Positions 16,080 to 25,429 of a stretch of 64,000 bases of DNA are shown here, in pieces. The position numbers and the translations under genes are program-made. The notes under the pieces were generated by a model. The model saw only the letters and a list, made by a program, of their open reading frames with translations. It was not told the DNA's origin and ran no database searches. The number at the start of each line of letters is the position of its first letter. Position 1 is the first letter of the stretch. This DNA comes from Streptomyces sp. CC53 (GTDB taxonomy: Bacteria; Actinomycetota; Actinomycetes; Streptomycetales; Streptomycetaceae): assembly GCF_001865245.1 (NCBI RefSeq), contig NZ_MKXB01000148.1, positions 1-64,000 of the forward strand, in the 5' to 3' direction.

Positions 16080-17474
16080 CTAGGTCCGGCGGCGGACCAC
16101 GTACACCGCTCCGCGCTCCGCGGGTTCCTCGCCCACGTACTCCTGGTCGCGCATCCAGCACCACGCGCGGATGTCCAGCTCGGCCACCTCGTCGTCGGTG
16201 ACGACACGGACCGTGCCGCCCACCGGGACCTCCCCGATGACCTTCGCGAGTTCGATCACGGGCACCGGACAGCGCTTTCCCAGCGCGTCGACCACGAGCT
16301 CCCCGGCCGTCCCCGCCGCGTCGGCCGTCCCCGCCGCGCCGGCTGTCGGAGCGCCCAACTGCTCCCGCACGCCGGCCACCACGCCCGGCAGCACGTCGAG
16401 GAAGCGCTCCACCTCCGCCTCCGCCACCCCGGCGGGGAGCGACACGCGGACGTTCCCCTCCGACAGCACGCCCATGGCGCGCAGCACATGGCTCGGGGTC
16501 AGCGTCGAGCTCGTGCAGGACGAACCGGAGGACACCGAGAAGCCCGCCCGGTCCAGTCCGTGCAGCAGCGCCTCGCCGTCCACGTACAGGCAGGAGAAGG
16601 TGACCAGGTGGGGGAGGCGCCGCACCGGGTCGCCCACCACCTCCACGTCCGCCACCCGTTCGGGGACCCGCACCCGGATCCGGTCCACGAGCTCCCGCAG
16701 CCGCTCCGCCTCCGTCGCGGCCTCCTCCCGCACCGCCCGCAGCGACGCCGCGGCGGCCACCACCGCCGGCAGGTTGGGGAAGCCGGGCGACCGCCCCGAC
16801 TCGCGCTCGTCCGCCGGGCCGGGCGCGGCGAACCGCACCCCCTTGCGCACCGCCAGCAGACCCACTCCCGCAGGGCCGCCCCATTTGTGGGCGCTTCCGG
16901 TCAGTACGGACCAACTGGCCTCCACCGGGCCCCACGCGAGCGACTGCGCCGCGTCCACCAGCAGCGGCACCCCCGCCGCCCGGCACGCCTCGGCCACCTC
17001 GGCCACCGGCTGGACCGTGCCCACCTCGTGGTTGGCCGACTGGAGGCACGCCAGAGCGGTCTCCTCGCGCAGGGCCGACGCGTACGACGCGGGCAGCACC
17101 GCGCCCGTGCGCTCCACCGGAACCTCGGTCACCGTGCCCCCGCCCGCCTCGTGGGTGGCCGCCGCGTGCAGCAGGGACGAGTGCTCCACCGCCGACAGCA
17201 CCAGATGCCGGCCCGTCCGCCGACGCCCCGCCAGCACGCCCGACACGCCCGTGTGCACCGCGTGCGTGCCCGAGGGGGTGAACGTGAGCTCGTCGGGGCG
17301 GCACCCCACCGCCTCCGCCGCGGCCTCCCGCGCCGCGTCGAGCAGCATCCGGGCACGCCTGCCCTCCCGGTACAGCCGCGCGGGGTCCGCCCAGCCCTCG
17401 TCCAGCGACGCCTGGAGCGCCTGCCGGGCGACCGGGTGCAGGGGTGCGGAGGAAGCAACGTCGAAGTAGGCCAC
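16080..17474 (-). CDS. cysteine desulfurase fused to a TusA-type sulfurtransferase domain
   Basis: Residues 1 to about 375 are a class V PLP-dependent cysteine desulfurase: NHEVGTVQPV, the PLP lysine in GSAHKWGGP (Lys197) and the persulfide cysteine in SSGSSCTSS (Cys320). After an Ala/Gly/Thr-rich linker, residues about 390-464 are a TusA/SirA domain with its sulfur-carrying cysteine in LGKRCPVPVIELAKVI (Cys402). The fusion should pass sulfur from cysteine to its own TusA domain for thio-cofactor or tRNA thiolation. Whether the acceptor is tRNA, molybdopterin or a metabolite is unknown. It starts at the ATG at 17474 and is divergent from the cytochrome oxidase operon. Fusions of this order are known in actinobacteria. 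Confidence 0.92.
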   Translation of the reverse strand: MAYFDVASSAPLHPVARQALQASLDEGWADPARLYREGRRARMLLDAAREAAAEAVGCRPDELTFTPSGTHAVHTGVSGVLAGRRRTGRHLVLSAVEHSSLLHAAATHEAGGGTVTEVPVERTGAVLPASYASALREETALACLQSANHEVGTVQPVAEVAEACRAAGVPLLVDAAQSLAWGPVEASWSVLTGSAHKWGGPAGVGLLAVRKGVRFAAPGPADERESGRSPGFPNLPAVVAAAASLRAVREEAATEAERLRELVDRIRVRVPERVADVEVVGDPVRRLPHLVTFSCLYVDGEALLHGLDRAGFSVSSGSSCTSSTLTPSHVLRAMGVLSEGNVRVSLPAGVAEAEVERFLDVLPGVVAGVREQLGAPTAGAAGTADAAGTAGELVVDALGKRCPVPVIELAKVIGEVPVGGTVRVVTDDEVAELDIRAWCWMRDQEYVGEEPAERGAVYVVRRRT

Positions 17475-17728
17475 ATGGTCACGCTATCCCCCGCGGGCGG
17501 GTCCCGGAGAGGTACGGGACCGTGCCGCCCACGGGCCTCTCACCTGCGAACACAACCCGAAAGAGGGGCGTGGCGGCGCGTTGGGCACCCTCCCCGCGCG
17601 GCGCCAAATAGCGTCCAGTAGGGTTTGGTCCGCATAAACATCCAAACCCCTGCCCGCGTCAGGGCCGGCGACCGACCAGCGAGACGGCCGCAGCCGACCC
17701 GCGGGCGAGACTCTCGGGAAGGCGCTAC

Positions 17729-18697
17729 GTGAGTCCCAACGGCTCCGACCGCTCGTCGCGGCGCCCGATGCGGCGGAAGCTGCCGCAGGTGCTGACTGCG
17801 GGCCTGATCCTGGCTACCGCCTCCGGTTGCTCTTACAACTGGGAGGACTTCCCCCGCCTCGGTATGCCCTATCCGGTGACGGAAGAGGCGCCGCGGATCC
17901 TCTCTCTCTGGCAGGGCTCGTGGGCGGCTGCGCTCGCCACGGGCGTGCTCGTGTGGGGTCTGATCCTGTGGAGCGTCTTCTTCCACCGGCGCAGCCGCAC
18001 CAAGGTGGAGGTTCCTCCGCAGACCCGGTACAACATGCCGATCGAGGCGCTGTACACGGTCACTCCGCTCATCATCGTCTCGGTGCTCTTCTACTTCACC
18101 GCGCGTGACGAGTCCGAGCTCCTCAAGCTCTCCGAGAAGCCCACCCACACCATCAACGTGGTCGGTTACCAGTGGAGCTGGGGCTTCAACTACATCGAGA
18201 ACGTGGACGGCGACGCCGCCACGGGCACCGAGGTCCCCGAGGAGCTCGGCGCCATTCCGGACAAGTTCCAGAAGCAGTTCCCGAAGGGTGCCGAGGGCGT
18301 CTACGACGCCGGCATCCCGGGCACGCGGGACCCGGAGACGAAGAACCCCGGCCCGACGCTGGTCCTGCCCAAGGGCGAGAAGGTCCGGTTCGTCCTGACC
18401 TCCCGCGACGTCATCCACTCCTTCTGGGTGGTGCCGTTCCTCATGAAGCAGGACGTCATCCCGGGTCACACGAACGCCTTCGAGGTGACCCCGAACCAGG
18501 AGGGCACCTTCCTGGGCAAGTGCGCCGAGCTCTGCGGCGTCGACCACTCCCGGATGCTCTTCAACGTCAAGGTCGTCTCCCCCGAGGAGTACCAGCAGCA
18601 CCTGGAGAAGCTGGCGGAGAAGGGGCAGACCGGCTACATCCCGTCGGGCATCGAGCAGACGGACCCGGCCAGGAATGCGGAGAAGAACCAACTGTGA
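17729..18697 (+). CDS. ctaC: cytochrome c oxidase subunit II (CtaC)
   Basis: CtaC carries the binuclear CuA centre that accepts electrons from cytochrome c domains in the aa3 oxidase. The 322-residue protein has a lipobox (ATASGC, Cys34), two membrane helices (about 65-85 and 105-123) and an external cupredoxin domain with the CuA ligands His230, Cys265, Cys269, His273 and Met276 ([14 protein letters not shown]). The GTG at 17729 has ggaagg upstream. It overlaps ctaD by 4 nt (GTGA). The 250-bp upstream region contains taggg-type -10-like elements (for example TAGGGT at 17619-17624) but no clear -35. It is the first gene of ctaC-ctaD-ctaF. Confidence 0.97.
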   Translation: MSPNGSDRSSRRPMRRKLPQVLTAGLILATASGCSYNWEDFPRLGMPYPVTEEAPRILSLWQGSWAAALATGVLVWGLILWSVFFHRRSRTKVEVPPQTRYNMPIEALYTVTPLIIVSVLFYFTARDESELLKLSEKPTHTINVVGYQWSWGFNYIENVDGDAATGTEVPEELGAIPDKFQKQFPKGAEGVYDAGIPGTRDPETKNPGPTLVLPKGEKVRFVLTSRDVIHSFWVVPFLMKQDVIPGHTNAFEVTPNQEGTFLGKCAELCGVDHSRMLFNVKVVSPEEYQQHLEKLAEKGQTGYIPSGIEQTDPARNAEKNQL

Positions 18698-20442
18698 GCA
18701 TCCTCAACGAACCCCAGGGTGCCGACAAGGCAGCTGACGGCTCGCGGGAGCCGTACGAGAACGAGCTGCCCGTCCGGCGCAGGCAGCCAGGCAACGTCGT
18801 CGTCAAGTGGCTGACCACCACGGACCACAAGACGATCGGCACGCTCTACCTGGTCACCTCGTTCGCCTTCTTCTGCATCGGCGGCCTCCTGGCGCTCTTC
18901 ATGCGCGCCGAGCTGGCCCGGCCGGGTACGCAGCTCATGTCGAACGAGCAGTTCAACCAGGCGTTCACGATGCACGGCACGATCATGCTGCTGATGTTCG
19001 CGACGCCGCTGTTCGCCGGATTCGCGAACTGGATCATGCCGCTGCAGATCGGTGCGCCCGACGTGGCGTTCCCGCGGCTGAACATGTTCGCCTACTGGCT
19101 GTACCTGTTCGGCTCGCTCATCGCCGTGGCCGGCTTCCTGACCCCGCAGGGTGCGGCCGACTTCGGCTGGTTCGCGTACACCCCGCTGTCGGACGCGATC
19201 CGCTCGCCCGGTGTCGGCGCCGACATGTGGATCATGGGCCTCGCCTTCTCCGGCTTCGGCACCATCCTCGGCTCGGTCAACTTCATCACCACGATCATCT
19301 GCATGCGCGCCCCCGGCATGACGATGTTCCGCATGCCGATCTTCACGTGGAACGTGCTGCTGACCGGTGTCCTGGTCCTGCTCGCCTTCCCGGTCCTCGC
19401 CGCCGCGCTGTTCGCGCTGGAGTCGGACCGCAAGTTCGGCTCGCACATCTTCGACCCGGCCAACGGCGGCGCCCTGCTGTGGCAGCACCTCTTCTGGTTC
19501 TTCGGCCACCCCGAGGTGTACATCATCGCCCTGCCGTTCTTCGGCATCGTCTCGGAGATCGTCCCGGTCTTCAGCCGCAAGCCGATGTTCGGCTACATCG
19601 GCCTGATCGCCGCGACCATCGCCATCGCCGGCCTCTCGGTGACGGTGTGGGCGCACCACATGTACGTCACCGGTGGCGTACTGCTGCCGTTCTTCGCCTT
19701 CATGACGTTCCTCATCGCGGTGCCGACCGGTGTGAAGTTCTTCAACTGGATCGGCACGATGTGGAAGGGCTCACTGTCCTTCGAGACCCCGATGCTCTGG
19801 GTCGTCGGCTTCCTGATCACCTTCACCTTCGGTGGTCTGACCGGTGTGATCCTGGCGTCGCCCCCGATGGACTTCCACGTCTCGGACTCGTACTTCGTCG
19901 TCGCGCACTTCCACTACGTCGTCTTCGGCACCGTGGTCTTCGCGATGTTCGCCGGATTCCACTTCTGGTGGCCGAAGTTCACCGGCAAGATGCTGGACGA
20001 GCGCCTCGGCAAGATCACCTTCTGGACGCTGTTCATCGGCTTCCACGGCACGTTCCTCGTCCAGCACTGGCTGGGTGCCGAGGGCATGCCGCGCCGCTAC
20101 GCCGACTACCTGGCCGCGGACGGCTTCACCGCGCTGAACACGATCTCCACGATCGCCTCGTTCCTGCTCGGCCTGTCGATCCTGCCGTTCTTCTACAACG
20201 TCTGGAAGACCGCCAAGTACGGCAAGAAGATCGAGGTCGACGACCCGTGGGGCTACGGCCGCTCCCTGGAGTGGGCCACCTCGTGCCCGCCGCCGCGGCA
20301 CAACTTCCTCACGCTGCCGCGCATCCGCTCCGAATCGCCGGCGTTCGACCTGCACCACCCTGAGATCGCCGAGATCGACCAGCTGGAGAACCAGGGTCGT
20401 ACGGAAACCGCGCTGGTCGGTGGCAAGGAGGCCGGCAAGTGA
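18694..20442 (+). CDS. ctaD: cytochrome c oxidase subunit I (CtaD)
   Basis: This is the catalytic subunit of the aa3 oxidase, which reduces oxygen at the haem a3-CuB site and pumps protons. It has 582 residues and twelve hydrophobic helices. Haem and copper ligands are visible: MHGTIM, the HPEVYI motif with its cross-linked His-Tyr, AHHMYV and HFHYVVFG. The C-terminal tail is hydrophilic. It starts at the GTG at 18694, overlapping the ctaC stop, and overlaps the ctaF start by 4 nt, so the three subunits are translationally coupled. Codon use is less extreme than in flanking regions, as expected for a highly expressed membrane protein. Confidence 0.97.
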   Translation: MSILNEPQGADKAADGSREPYENELPVRRRQPGNVVVKWLTTTDHKTIGTLYLVTSFAFFCIGGLLALFMRAELARPGTQLMSNEQFNQAFTMHGTIMLLMFATPLFAGFANWIMPLQIGAPDVAFPRLNMFAYWLYLFGSLIAVAGFLTPQGAADFGWFAYTPLSDAIRSPGVGADMWIMGLAFSGFGTILGSVNFITTIICMRAPGMTMFRMPIFTWNVLLTGVLVLLAFPVLAAALFALESDRKFGSHIFDPANGGALLWQHLFWFFGHPEVYIIALPFFGIVSEIVPVFSRKPMFGYIGLIAATIAIAGLSVTVWAHHMYVTGGVLLPFFAFMTFLIAVPTGVKFFNWIGTMWKGSLSFETPMLWVVGFLITFTFGGLTGVILASPPMDFHVSDSYFVVAHFHYVVFGTVVFAMFAGFHFWWPKFTGKMLDERLGKITFWTLFIGFHGTFLVQHWLGAEGMPRRYADYLAADGFTALNTISTIASFLLGLSILPFFYNVWKTAKYGKKIEVDDPWGYGRSLEWATSCPPPRHNFLTLPRIRSESPAFDLHHPEIAEIDQLENQGRTETALVGGKEAGK

Positions 20443-20837
20443 AGATCCAGGGCAAGATGTTCATCTGGCTGAGCTTCTTCATCCTCGCCATGGCCGTCCT
20501 GTACGGCGTGTGGGCGAAGGAGCCGGTCGGCACCACGGCGCTGTTCATGGCCTTCGGCCTGGCGATCATGGTCGGCTACTACCTGGCCTTCACGGCCCGG
20601 CGGGTGGACGCCCTGGCGCAGGACGACAAGGAGGCCGACGTCGCGGACGAGGCCGGTGAGGTCGGCTTCTTCTCGCCGCACAGCTGGCAGCCGCTCTCGC
20701 TCGCCCTCGGCGGTGCGCTCGCGTTCCTGGCGGTCGCCCTCGACTGGTGGCTCATCTACTTCTCCCTGCCGGTCATCCTGGTCGGCATCTGGGGATGGGT
20801 GTTCGAGTACTACCGGGGCGAGAACCAGAACCAGTAG
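20439..20837 (+). CDS. ctaF: actinobacterial cytochrome c oxidase subunit IV (CtaF)
   Basis: This 132-residue small subunit is specific to the actinobacterial bc1-aa3 supercomplex. Four hydrophobic segments are seen ([69 protein letters not shown]), with the acidic loop [15 protein letters not shown] between the second and third. It starts with GTG overlapping the ctaD stop by 4 nt. A strong terminator with a T-run follows, ending the ctaCDF transcript. Confidence 0.93.
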   Translation: MKIQGKMFIWLSFFILAMAVLYGVWAKEPVGTTALFMAFGLAIMVGYYLAFTARRVDALAQDDKEADVADEAGEVGFFSPHSWQPLSLALGGALAFLAVALDWWLIYFSLPVILVGIWGWVFEYYRGENQNQ

Positions 20838-20855
20838 GCGTCCCACGCCCGTGAA

Positions 20856-20896
20856 GGGGCCCGGCATCCTCCGGAAGGAGGGGCCGGGCCCCCTTT
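20856..20896 (+). terminator. intrinsic terminator of ctaCDF
   Basis: The arms ggggcccggc (20856-20865) and 20883-20892 pair perfectly. A second inner helix is formed by tcct/agga. The stem is followed by ccttt, giving a T-containing tail. It starts 18 bp after the ctaF stop. Confidence 0.88.
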
Positions 20897-20959
20897 CGTG
20901 GTCATCCTTTTGCAGTCATCCGGCGTGCCGGGGTCGACAGCCGTTCCTACGGTGTGCTT

Positions 20960-22216
20960 ATGAGCCACACGCCAAGCATGCGCACCGTTCTCAGCTGCTC
21001 CCTGCTGGTCGTCGTCGCGGGTGCGGGCGCGACCGGCTGCAACGGCCCGGAAGGGCACCCCCTGTCCGCCCGTCCCTACGACGCCGCGGACCAGATCACC
21101 TTCAACGGGCCGGGAGACGACCGCAAGGCGCCCCTGGACCGGCCCCTGGAGGTCACCAGCAAGGACGGCGGCGGCCGCATCACGGACGTCACGGCCGTCG
21201 ACGAGGCAGGCCACTACCTGGCCGGCGAACTCGCCGCGGACGGCAGCCGCTGGCGCTCCACCGGCCCGCTGGCCGCGGAGGCCCGCTACACCGTCAGGGT
21301 CGCCACGGAGAACGGCGACGGCGCCCCCGGCGTCCGTGTGCTGACGTTCGAGACCGCGGCGGCCCGGCAGCGGATGAAGGTCGCGTTCGGGCCCGAACCG
21401 GGCACCTACGGCGTGGGACAGCCCCTCACGGCCGAACTCAGCCACCCCGTCACGACCAAGGAGGGCCGCGCCGCCGTCGAGCGGGGCCTCAAGGTCCGCT
21501 CCACGCCCGCGGTCACCGGCGCCTGGCACTGGGTCGACGACAAGAAGCTCCACTACCGGCCCAAGGACTACTGGCCGGCCGGCGCCCGGGTCAACCTCAC
21601 CAGCAACCTCGCGGGTGTCCGCGTCGCCAAGGGCGTCTACGGCACCCCCACCGACCCGCTCGTCCTCACCATCGGGGACCGTGTCGAGGCCGTCACCGAC
21701 GCCGCCACCCACCAGATGGTCTTCAAGCGGAACGGAAAGGTGATCAACACCATCCCCGTGACCACCGGCAAACCGGGCTTCTCCACCCGCAACGGCACCA
21801 AAGTCGTGCTGGAGAAGCAGTACTTCGTACGGATGCGCAGCACCACCGTCGGCATCGCCGAAGGCAGCAGCGAGTCCTACGACCTGCCGGTCTACTACGC
21901 GACGCGCGTCACCTGGAGCGGCGAGTACGTCCATGCCGCGCCCTGGTCCGTCGGTTCGCAGGGGTACGCCAACGTCAGCCACGGCTGCGTGGGCATGTCG
22001 ACGGGCAACGCCGCCTGGTTCTTCGAGAACATCCGCCGCGGCGACCTGGTCACGGTCGTCAACAGCATCGGCCAGGACATGGCCCCGTTCGGGAACGGTT
22101 TCGGCGACTGGAACCTGCCCTGGGACCAGTGGCGCCAGGGCAGCGCCGTGCTGGGCGGCACGCCGGACGGCGCCACGCCCGCGGACGGCGCCCGCCTGAG
22201 GCCGCGCGCCGCATAG
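20960..22216 (+). CDS. lipoprotein L,D-transpeptidase (YkuD domain with N-terminal Ig-like domain)
   Basis: This enzyme cross-links peptidoglycan through 3-3 (meso-DAP) bonds or attaches proteins to the wall. The 418-residue protein has a signal peptide with lipobox GATGC (Cys27), one or two Ig-like domains (about 40-240, with DDKKLHYRPKDYWPA) and the YkuD catalytic domain with His341 and Cys343 in VSHGCVGMS. The Trp-rich C-terminal segment (GDWNLPWDQW) is typical of actinobacterial Ldt enzymes. The ATG at 20960 leads directly into the signal peptide; a GTG two codons upstream is possible. It is placed between the two respiratory operons and ends at a hairpin shared with the convergent next gene. 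Confidence 0.93.
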   Translation: MSHTPSMRTVLSCSLLVVVAGAGATGCNGPEGHPLSARPYDAADQITFNGPGDDRKAPLDRPLEVTSKDGGGRITDVTAVDEAGHYLAGELAADGSRWRSTGPLAAEARYTVRVATENGDGAPGVRVLTFETAAARQRMKVAFGPEPGTYGVGQPLTAELSHPVTTKEGRAAVERGLKVRSTPAVTGAWHWVDDKKLHYRPKDYWPAGARVNLTSNLAGVRVAKGVYGTPTDPLVLTIGDRVEAVTDAATHQMVFKRNGKVINTIPVTTGKPGFSTRNGTKVVLEKQYFVRMRSTTVGIAEGSSESYDLPVYYATRVTWSGEYVHAAPWSVGSQGYANVSHGCVGMSTGNAAWFFENIRRGDLVTVVNSIGQDMAPFGNGFGDWNLPWDQWRQGSAVLGGTPDGATPADGARLRPRAA

Positions 22217-22243
22217 CCCCGCGGACGCCCGCAGGCACCGTCA

Positions 22244-22268
22244 GCCTGGCCCCGGAGCGGGGCCAGGC
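22244..22268. terminator. hairpin between convergent genes
   Basis: The arms at 22244-22253 (gcctggcccc) and 22259-22268 pair perfectly around a 5-nt loop. It sits between the L,D-transpeptidase stop and the stop of the convergent receiver-like gene and probably serves both. Confidence 0.75.
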
Positions 22269-22270
22269 GG

Positions 22271-22672
22271 CTACGCCTCCACCGACAGGCGGCTGCGGAC
22301 CAGTCCGGCCAGCGCGTCCGCCAGCTCCACCGGGTCCACAGGAAGGGTCACCGCCGCGTCCGCGCGGCTCCACGTGGCCAGCCACGCGTCCTGCGGACGC
22401 CCCATCAGCAGCAGCACCGGCGGGCAGTCGAAGACCTCGTCCTTGAGCTGGCGGCACACGCCCATCCCGCCCGCCGGCACGGCCTCGCCGTCCAGGACGC
22501 ACACGTCGACCCCGCCCTGCTCCAGGCGCTCCAGCACCGCGGGCAGCGTCGCGCACTCGACGTACTGGACCGGGGGGACGTCGGCCGCCGGCCGCCTCCC
22601 CGCCGCCATCCGGACCTGCGCGCGGGTGTTCGCGTCGTCGCTGTAGACCAGTACGGTGGCGGTCGACTGCAT
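22271..22672 (-). CDS. stand-alone receiver-like (CheY-fold) protein
   Basis: This 133-residue protein resembles a single response-regulator receiver domain: ATVLVYSDDANTRAQVRMAAG at the N-terminus, then VDVCVLDGEAVPAGGMGVCRQLKD, where the Asp in CVLDGE is in the phospho-acceptor position. The later VLLLMGRPQD and VTLPVDPVELADAL resemble strand 4 and the K-loop. The usual Asp pair is SDD, but the switch Lys appears to be replaced (TLPVD). It may therefore be a pseudo-receiver signalling without phosphorylation. The ATG at 22672 has GGAGGG upstream. There is no output domain. It lies between the L,D-transpeptidase and ctaE genes, transcribed against both. Confidence 0.85.
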   Translation of the reverse strand: MQSTATVLVYSDDANTRAQVRMAAGRRPAADVPPVQYVECATLPAVLERLEQGGVDVCVLDGEAVPAGGMGVCRQLKDEVFDCPPVLLLMGRPQDAWLATWSRADAAVTLPVDPVELADALAGLVRSRLSVEA

Positions 22673-22878
22673 GCTGGGTCCCTCCGAGTTTCGTACGACG
22701 TCGTACACGGTGAGTTGCTCGGTAACCGACGCCGCGGATGCTACTCCCTCCGGGGCCCCGTCAACACCGGTGAGACGGCTGTTCGAGGCGGTTCCGCTGG
22801 GCCGTTCGGGTCGAGCGCGGCCCCCCGCCGGAGGGGGGACACTCCGAACGGCACCCCCCGGAGTGAGGGCGAGATAAG

Positions 22879-22899
22879 CGACCGACATAATGTCGGTCG
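22879..22899. promoter_or_regulatory. perfect 10-bp inverted repeat centred on the ctaE start codon
   Basis: The 21-bp sequence cgaccgacat-a-atgtcggtcg is a perfect palindrome with one central base. The ctaE ATG lies inside it (22890-22892) and no good Shine-Dalgarno precedes that ATG. It could be a protein operator or an mRNA hairpin hiding the start codon. Protein binding or RNA folding is inferred, not shown. Confidence 0.55.
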
Positions 22900-23510
22900 T
22901 GGCGACAGCAACGACAGTAGATACCGGGCACGCGCACCCGCCGGTCAATCGACCGAACCTCACCAGCGTCGGAACAGTCATCTGGCTGAGTTCCGAGCTG
23001 ATGTTCTTCGCGGCCCTCTTCGCGATGTACTTCACCCTGCGTTCGGTGACGGGTCCCGAATACTGGGCCGAGCAGGCAGAACACCTGAACTTCTGGTTCG
23101 CGTTCTCCAACACCACGATCCTGGTGCTCTCCTCCCTCACCTGCCAGCTCGGCGTGTTCGCCGCCGAGCGCGGTGACGTGAAGAAGCTGCGTGCCTGGTT
23201 CATCGTGACCTTCATCATGGGCGCGGTCTTCATCGGCGGCCAGGTCCTGGAGTACACCGAGCTGGTCAAGGAGGCGGGCATGTCCCTGTCCTCCGGTCCG
23301 TACGGCTCCGTGTTCTACCTGACCACCGGCTTCCACGGCCTCCACGTGACGGGCGGCCTGATCGCGTTCCTCCTGGTACTCGGCCGGACGTACGCCGCGA
23401 AGCGGTTCACCCACGAGCAGGCGACGGCCGCCATCGTCGTGTCCTACTACTGGCACTTCGTCGACGTGGTCTGGATCGGCCTCTTCGCCACGATCTACAT
23501 GATCAAGTAG
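22890..23510 (+). CDS. ctaE: cytochrome c oxidase subunit III (CtaE)
   Basis: This structural subunit of the aa3 oxidase has 206 residues and five membrane helices, the usual count for actinobacterial CtaE, which lacks the first two helices of mitochondrial COX3. Family segments include [15 protein letters not shown], the FHGLHVTGG motif and [15 protein letters not shown] at the C-terminus. The ATG at 22890 sits inside a perfect palindrome and lacks an obvious ribosome site; an in-frame GTG at 22899 is an alternative. It leads the ctaE-qcrC-qcrA-qcrB cluster, with qcrC 63 bp downstream. Confidence 0.96.
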   Translation: MSVVATATTVDTGHAHPPVNRPNLTSVGTVIWLSSELMFFAALFAMYFTLRSVTGPEYWAEQAEHLNFWFAFSNTTILVLSSLTCQLGVFAAERGDVKKLRAWFIVTFIMGAVFIGGQVLEYTELVKEAGMSLSSGPYGSVFYLTTGFHGLHVTGGLIAFLLVLGRTYAAKRFTHEQATAAIVVSYYWHFVDVVWIGLFATIYMIK

Positions 23511-23573
23511 TCGGGTCCCACCCGACACGTCCAGCAAGCATCGACGCAGAAGATCCTGACACCGGGGTAATCC

Positions 23574-24383
23574 GTGAAAAAGCTCTCCGCACGACGACGC
23601 CATCCGCTGGCGGCGCTCGTCGTCCTACTTCTCGCGCTGGCGGCCACAGGGGGGCTGTACGCCGCGTTCGCGCCCGCGGGCCAGGCACAGGCCGACGAGA
23701 CCGCCCAGTCCCTCGCCATCGAGGAGGGCAAGAAGCTCTACACCGTCGGCTGCGCCACCTGTCACGGCACCAACGGTCAGGGCACCTCCGACGGTCCGTC
23801 CCTGATCGGTGTGGGCTCGGCCGCGGTGGACTTCCAGGTCGCCACCGGCCGCATGCCCGCCATGCAGCCGGGCGCGCAGGTACCGCGCAAGCCGAACATC
23901 TACACCCAGGCGCAGATCGACCAGCTGGCCGCGTACATCGCGTCGCTCGGTCCCGGCCCGGTCACGCCGACCGAGGAGCAGTACAGCCCGGAAGGCGCGG
24001 ACATCGCCCGGGGTGGTGAGCTGTTCCGCAACAACTGCGCGCAGTGCCACAACTTCACCGGCGAGGGCGGCGCCCTCACCAAGGGCAAGTACGCCCCGAG
24101 CCTCGAAGGCGTCAGCGAGAAGCACATCTACGAGGCCATGCAGACCGGCCCGCAGAACATGCCCTCCTTCCCGGACACGATCATGCCGGAGCAGGAGAAG
24201 AAGGACATCATCGCGTACATCAAGGCCGTCAACGGTGATGAGACCCCGTCCCCCGGCGGTTTCGCACTGGGTGGCCTGGGACCGGTCGCCGAGGGCCTCT
24301 TCGGCTGGATCTTCGGTCTCGGTTCGCTGATCGCTGTCGCCGTCTGGGTCGCGGCCCACACCGCTAAGGCCAAGAAGTCATGA
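23574..24383 (+). CDS. qcrC: dihaem cytochrome c subunit of the bc1 complex (QcrC)
   Basis: QcrC relays electrons from the Rieske centre to CuA of the oxidase, replacing a soluble cytochrome c. The 269-residue protein has an N-terminal signal-anchor, two haem c motifs, CATCH (Cys60, Cys63, His64) and CAQCH (Cys155, Cys158, His159), methionine-containing haem-ligand segments (GRMPAM; NMPSFP) and a C-terminal membrane helix at about 240-262. It starts at the GTG at 23574 and overlaps qcrA by 4 nt. The two-haem layout is diagnostic of the actinobacterial bc1-aa3 supercomplex. Confidence 0.97.
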   Translation: MKKLSARRRHPLAALVVLLLALAATGGLYAAFAPAGQAQADETAQSLAIEEGKKLYTVGCATCHGTNGQGTSDGPSLIGVGSAAVDFQVATGRMPAMQPGAQVPRKPNIYTQAQIDQLAAYIASLGPGPVTPTEEQYSPEGADIARGGELFRNNCAQCHNFTGEGGALTKGKYAPSLEGVSEKHIYEAMQTGPQNMPSFPDTIMPEQEKKDIIAYIKAVNGDETPSPGGFALGGLGPVAEGLFGWIFGLGSLIAVAVWVAAHTAKAKKS

Positions 24384-25429
24384 GTAGCCAAGAGATTTCC
24401 GAAGAGAGCCTGCCGAGCGGGCAGGACAGCGCGCACGGCAAGGCGGTAGCCGAGAACCCGTTCGCAGACCCGGGCCTCCCGCCCCACAAGCCCCGCATCC
24501 AGGACATCGACGAGCGGGCCGCCAAGCGCTCGGAGCGCACGGTCGCCCTGCTCTTCACGGTGTCGATGCTCGCCACGGTCGGCTTCATCGCGTCGTTCGT
24601 CGCCTTCGACGTCGACCAGATCGTGTACATCTGGCCGCTGGGCCACGTGAGCATCCTGCACGTGATGCTGGGTCTGACGCTGGGCATCGCCCTGTTCTGC
24701 ATCGGCGCGGGCGCGGTCCACTGGGCCCGCACCCTGATGTCCGACGTGGAGGTCGCCGACGACCGCCACCCGATCGAGGCGAGCCCCGAGACCAAGGCCA
24801 AGGTCATGGCCGACTTCCGGGAGGGTGCCGCCGAGTCGGCGATCGGCCGCCGCAAGCTGATCCGCAACACGATGTTCGGCGCCCTCGCGATGGTGCCGCT
24901 CTCCGGTGTGGTGCTGCTGCGCGAGCTCGGCCCGCTGCCCGAGGACAAGCTGTTCAAGACGTCCTGGGCCAACGGCAAGCTGCTCATCAACATGAACACG
25001 AACGAGCCGCTGCGTCCCGAGGACGTGCCGGTCGGCTCGCTGACCTTCGCCAAGCCCGAGGGCCTGGAGGAGAGCGACCACGACTTCAACACCTTGATCG
25101 CCAAGGACGCCCTGATGATCGTCCGGATCCAGCCGGAGGACATCAAGGACAAGCGCGAGCTCGAGTGGTCCCACGAGGGCATCGTGGCCTTCTCCAAGAT
25201 CTGCACCCACGTGGGCTGCCCGATCTCCCTGTACGAGCAGCAGACGCACCACGTCCTCTGCCCGTGCCACCAGTCCACCTTCGACCTCTCCGACGGCGCC
25301 CGCGTCATCTTCGGCCCTGCCGGCCACGCCCTCCCGCAGCTGCGGATCGGCGTGAATGACGAGGGCTTCCTCGAAGCGCTCGGCGACTTCGAGGAGCCGG
25401 TCGGTCCTGCATTCTGGGAGCGCGGATGA
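24380..25429 (+). CDS. qcrA: Rieske iron-sulfur subunit of the bc1 complex (QcrA)
   Basis: QcrA takes an electron from menaquinol with a [2Fe-2S] cluster. Of its 349 residues, the first half carries a long charged N-terminus and three membrane helices (the actinobacterial form). The C-terminal Rieske domain has cluster ligands Cys275/His277 and Cys294/His297, plus disulfide cysteines Cys280 and Cys296 (CTHVGCP and CPCHQS). The ATG overlaps the qcrC stop, and the stop overlaps the qcrB start (ATGA), so the genes are coupled. The three-helix anchor distinguishes it from the single-helix Rieske proteins of proteobacteria. Confidence 0.97.
   Translation: MSSQEISEESLPSGQDSAHGKAVAENPFADPGLPPHKPRIQDIDERAAKRSERTVALLFTVSMLATVGFIASFVAFDVDQIVYIWPLGHVSILHVMLGLTLGIALFCIGAGAVHWARTLMSDVEVADDRHPIEASPETKAKVMADFREGAAESAIGRRKLIRNTMFGALAMVPLSGVVLLRELGPLPEDKLFKTSWANGKLLINMNTNEPLRPEDVPVGSLTFAKPEGLEESDHDFNTLIAKDALMIVRIQPEDIKDKRELEWSHEGIVAFSKICTHVGCPISLYEQQTHHVLCPCHQSTFDLSDGARVIFGPAGHALPQLRIGVNDEGFLEALGDFEEPVGPAFWERG

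Noticed and set aside
14286..17621. A very long plus-strand open frame of about 1100 codons
   Set aside because: It runs antisense or out of frame to the PfkB kinase and desulfurase genes, is Arg/Pro/Gly-rich, and has no domain. It is a high-GC shadow frame.
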